From positions 1-31,487 of the forward strand of contig DEQR01000069.1 of assembly GCA_002360535.1 (NCBI GenBank): DNA of 31,487 bases. The letters run 5' to 3'. A program made the position numbers and the translations under genes. Below the pieces are notes generated by a model, which saw only the letters and a list, made by a program, of their open reading frames with translations, was not told the DNA's origin and ran no database searches. The first letter of the stretch is position 1; every line of letters starts with the position of its first letter. Origin of the DNA: Thiobacillus sp. UBA3361. Its GTDB lineage: Bacteria; Pseudomonadota; Gammaproteobacteria; Burkholderiales; Thiobacillaceae. Below are positions 31,467 through 31,487 of the stretch, one piece after another.

Positions 31467-31487
31467 GCAAGAGGCAAGAGGCAAGAG
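31467..31487. repeat. Tandem GCAAGAG repeat at the right edge
   Basis: Three perfect copies of the 7-mer GCAAGAG run to the end of the window, so the true copy number is unknown. They lie in the gap upstream of radC. Confidence 0.7.

Noticed and set aside
31467..31487. CRISPR-like repeat at the right edge
   Set aside because: It is a simple 7-base tandem repeat without spacers.

Overview
The window is about 31.5 kb of GC-rich DNA (AT-rich only in promoter regions) from an autotrophic proteobacterium. It looks most like a betaproteobacterial sulfur oxidiser of the Thiobacillus type; this is inference from gene content and protein style, not a database match. The main content is CO2 fixation. 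There is the start of an alpha-carboxysome gene (csoS2) at the left edge, a form IA(q) RuBisCO operon (cbbL, cbbS, cbbQ, cbbO and a small cbbN-like gene), and a form II RuBisCO operon (cbbM, cbbQ2, cbbO2). Each of the three loci is read leftward and has its own divergently transcribed cbbR-type LysR regulator.

Layout. Positions 1-1261: N-terminus of csoS2 (minus) and a divergent cbbR (plus). Positions 1328-5119: a Ca2+-type P-type ATPase and a double-domain universal stress protein. Positions 5234-12454: eleven tightly packed minus-strand genes, many overlapping by 4 bp: hpf, sua5, an unknown membrane-anchored protein, terC/alx, a CBS-domain protein, a PAP2 phosphatase, dgkA, a VC0807-like membrane protein, a YqaA-like protein, a TerB/DUF697-like protein and a one-helix peptide. 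Positions 12572-13471: an NhaR-like LysR regulator divergent from hpf. Positions 13508-19252: the form I operon, with cbbR on the plus strand at 19409-20362. Positions 20423-20914: an Ala/Lys/Pro-rich histone-H1-like protein with a DUF2934-like end. Positions 21136-25932: the form II operon, with its cbbR at 26191-27090. Positions 27068-30139 (plus): an RsmB/NOP-type RNA methyltransferase, a secreted single-HKD phospholipase D-like protein and a fatty acid desaturase. Positions 30272-31426 (minus): rpmG, rpmB and radC.

How the parts work together. Each RuBisCO has its own CbbQ (AAA+ ATPase) and CbbO (von Willebrand A protein) activase pair. In both operons a strong intrinsic terminator separates the RuBisCO gene(s) from cbbQO, which would give much RuBisCO and little activase. 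Three related double-hairpin repeats sit in the cbbL-cbbS, cbbM-cbbQ2 and cbbQ2-cbbO2 gaps. A separate perfect palindrome lies in frame inside cbbO2. The csoS2 locus has no cbbLS between its promoter and csoS2, so the carboxysome cargo enzyme must be encoded elsewhere or be the CbbLS of this window.

No tRNA, rRNA, CRISPR array, insertion sequence or integrase gene was seen. No gene-free stretch exceeds about 260 bases.
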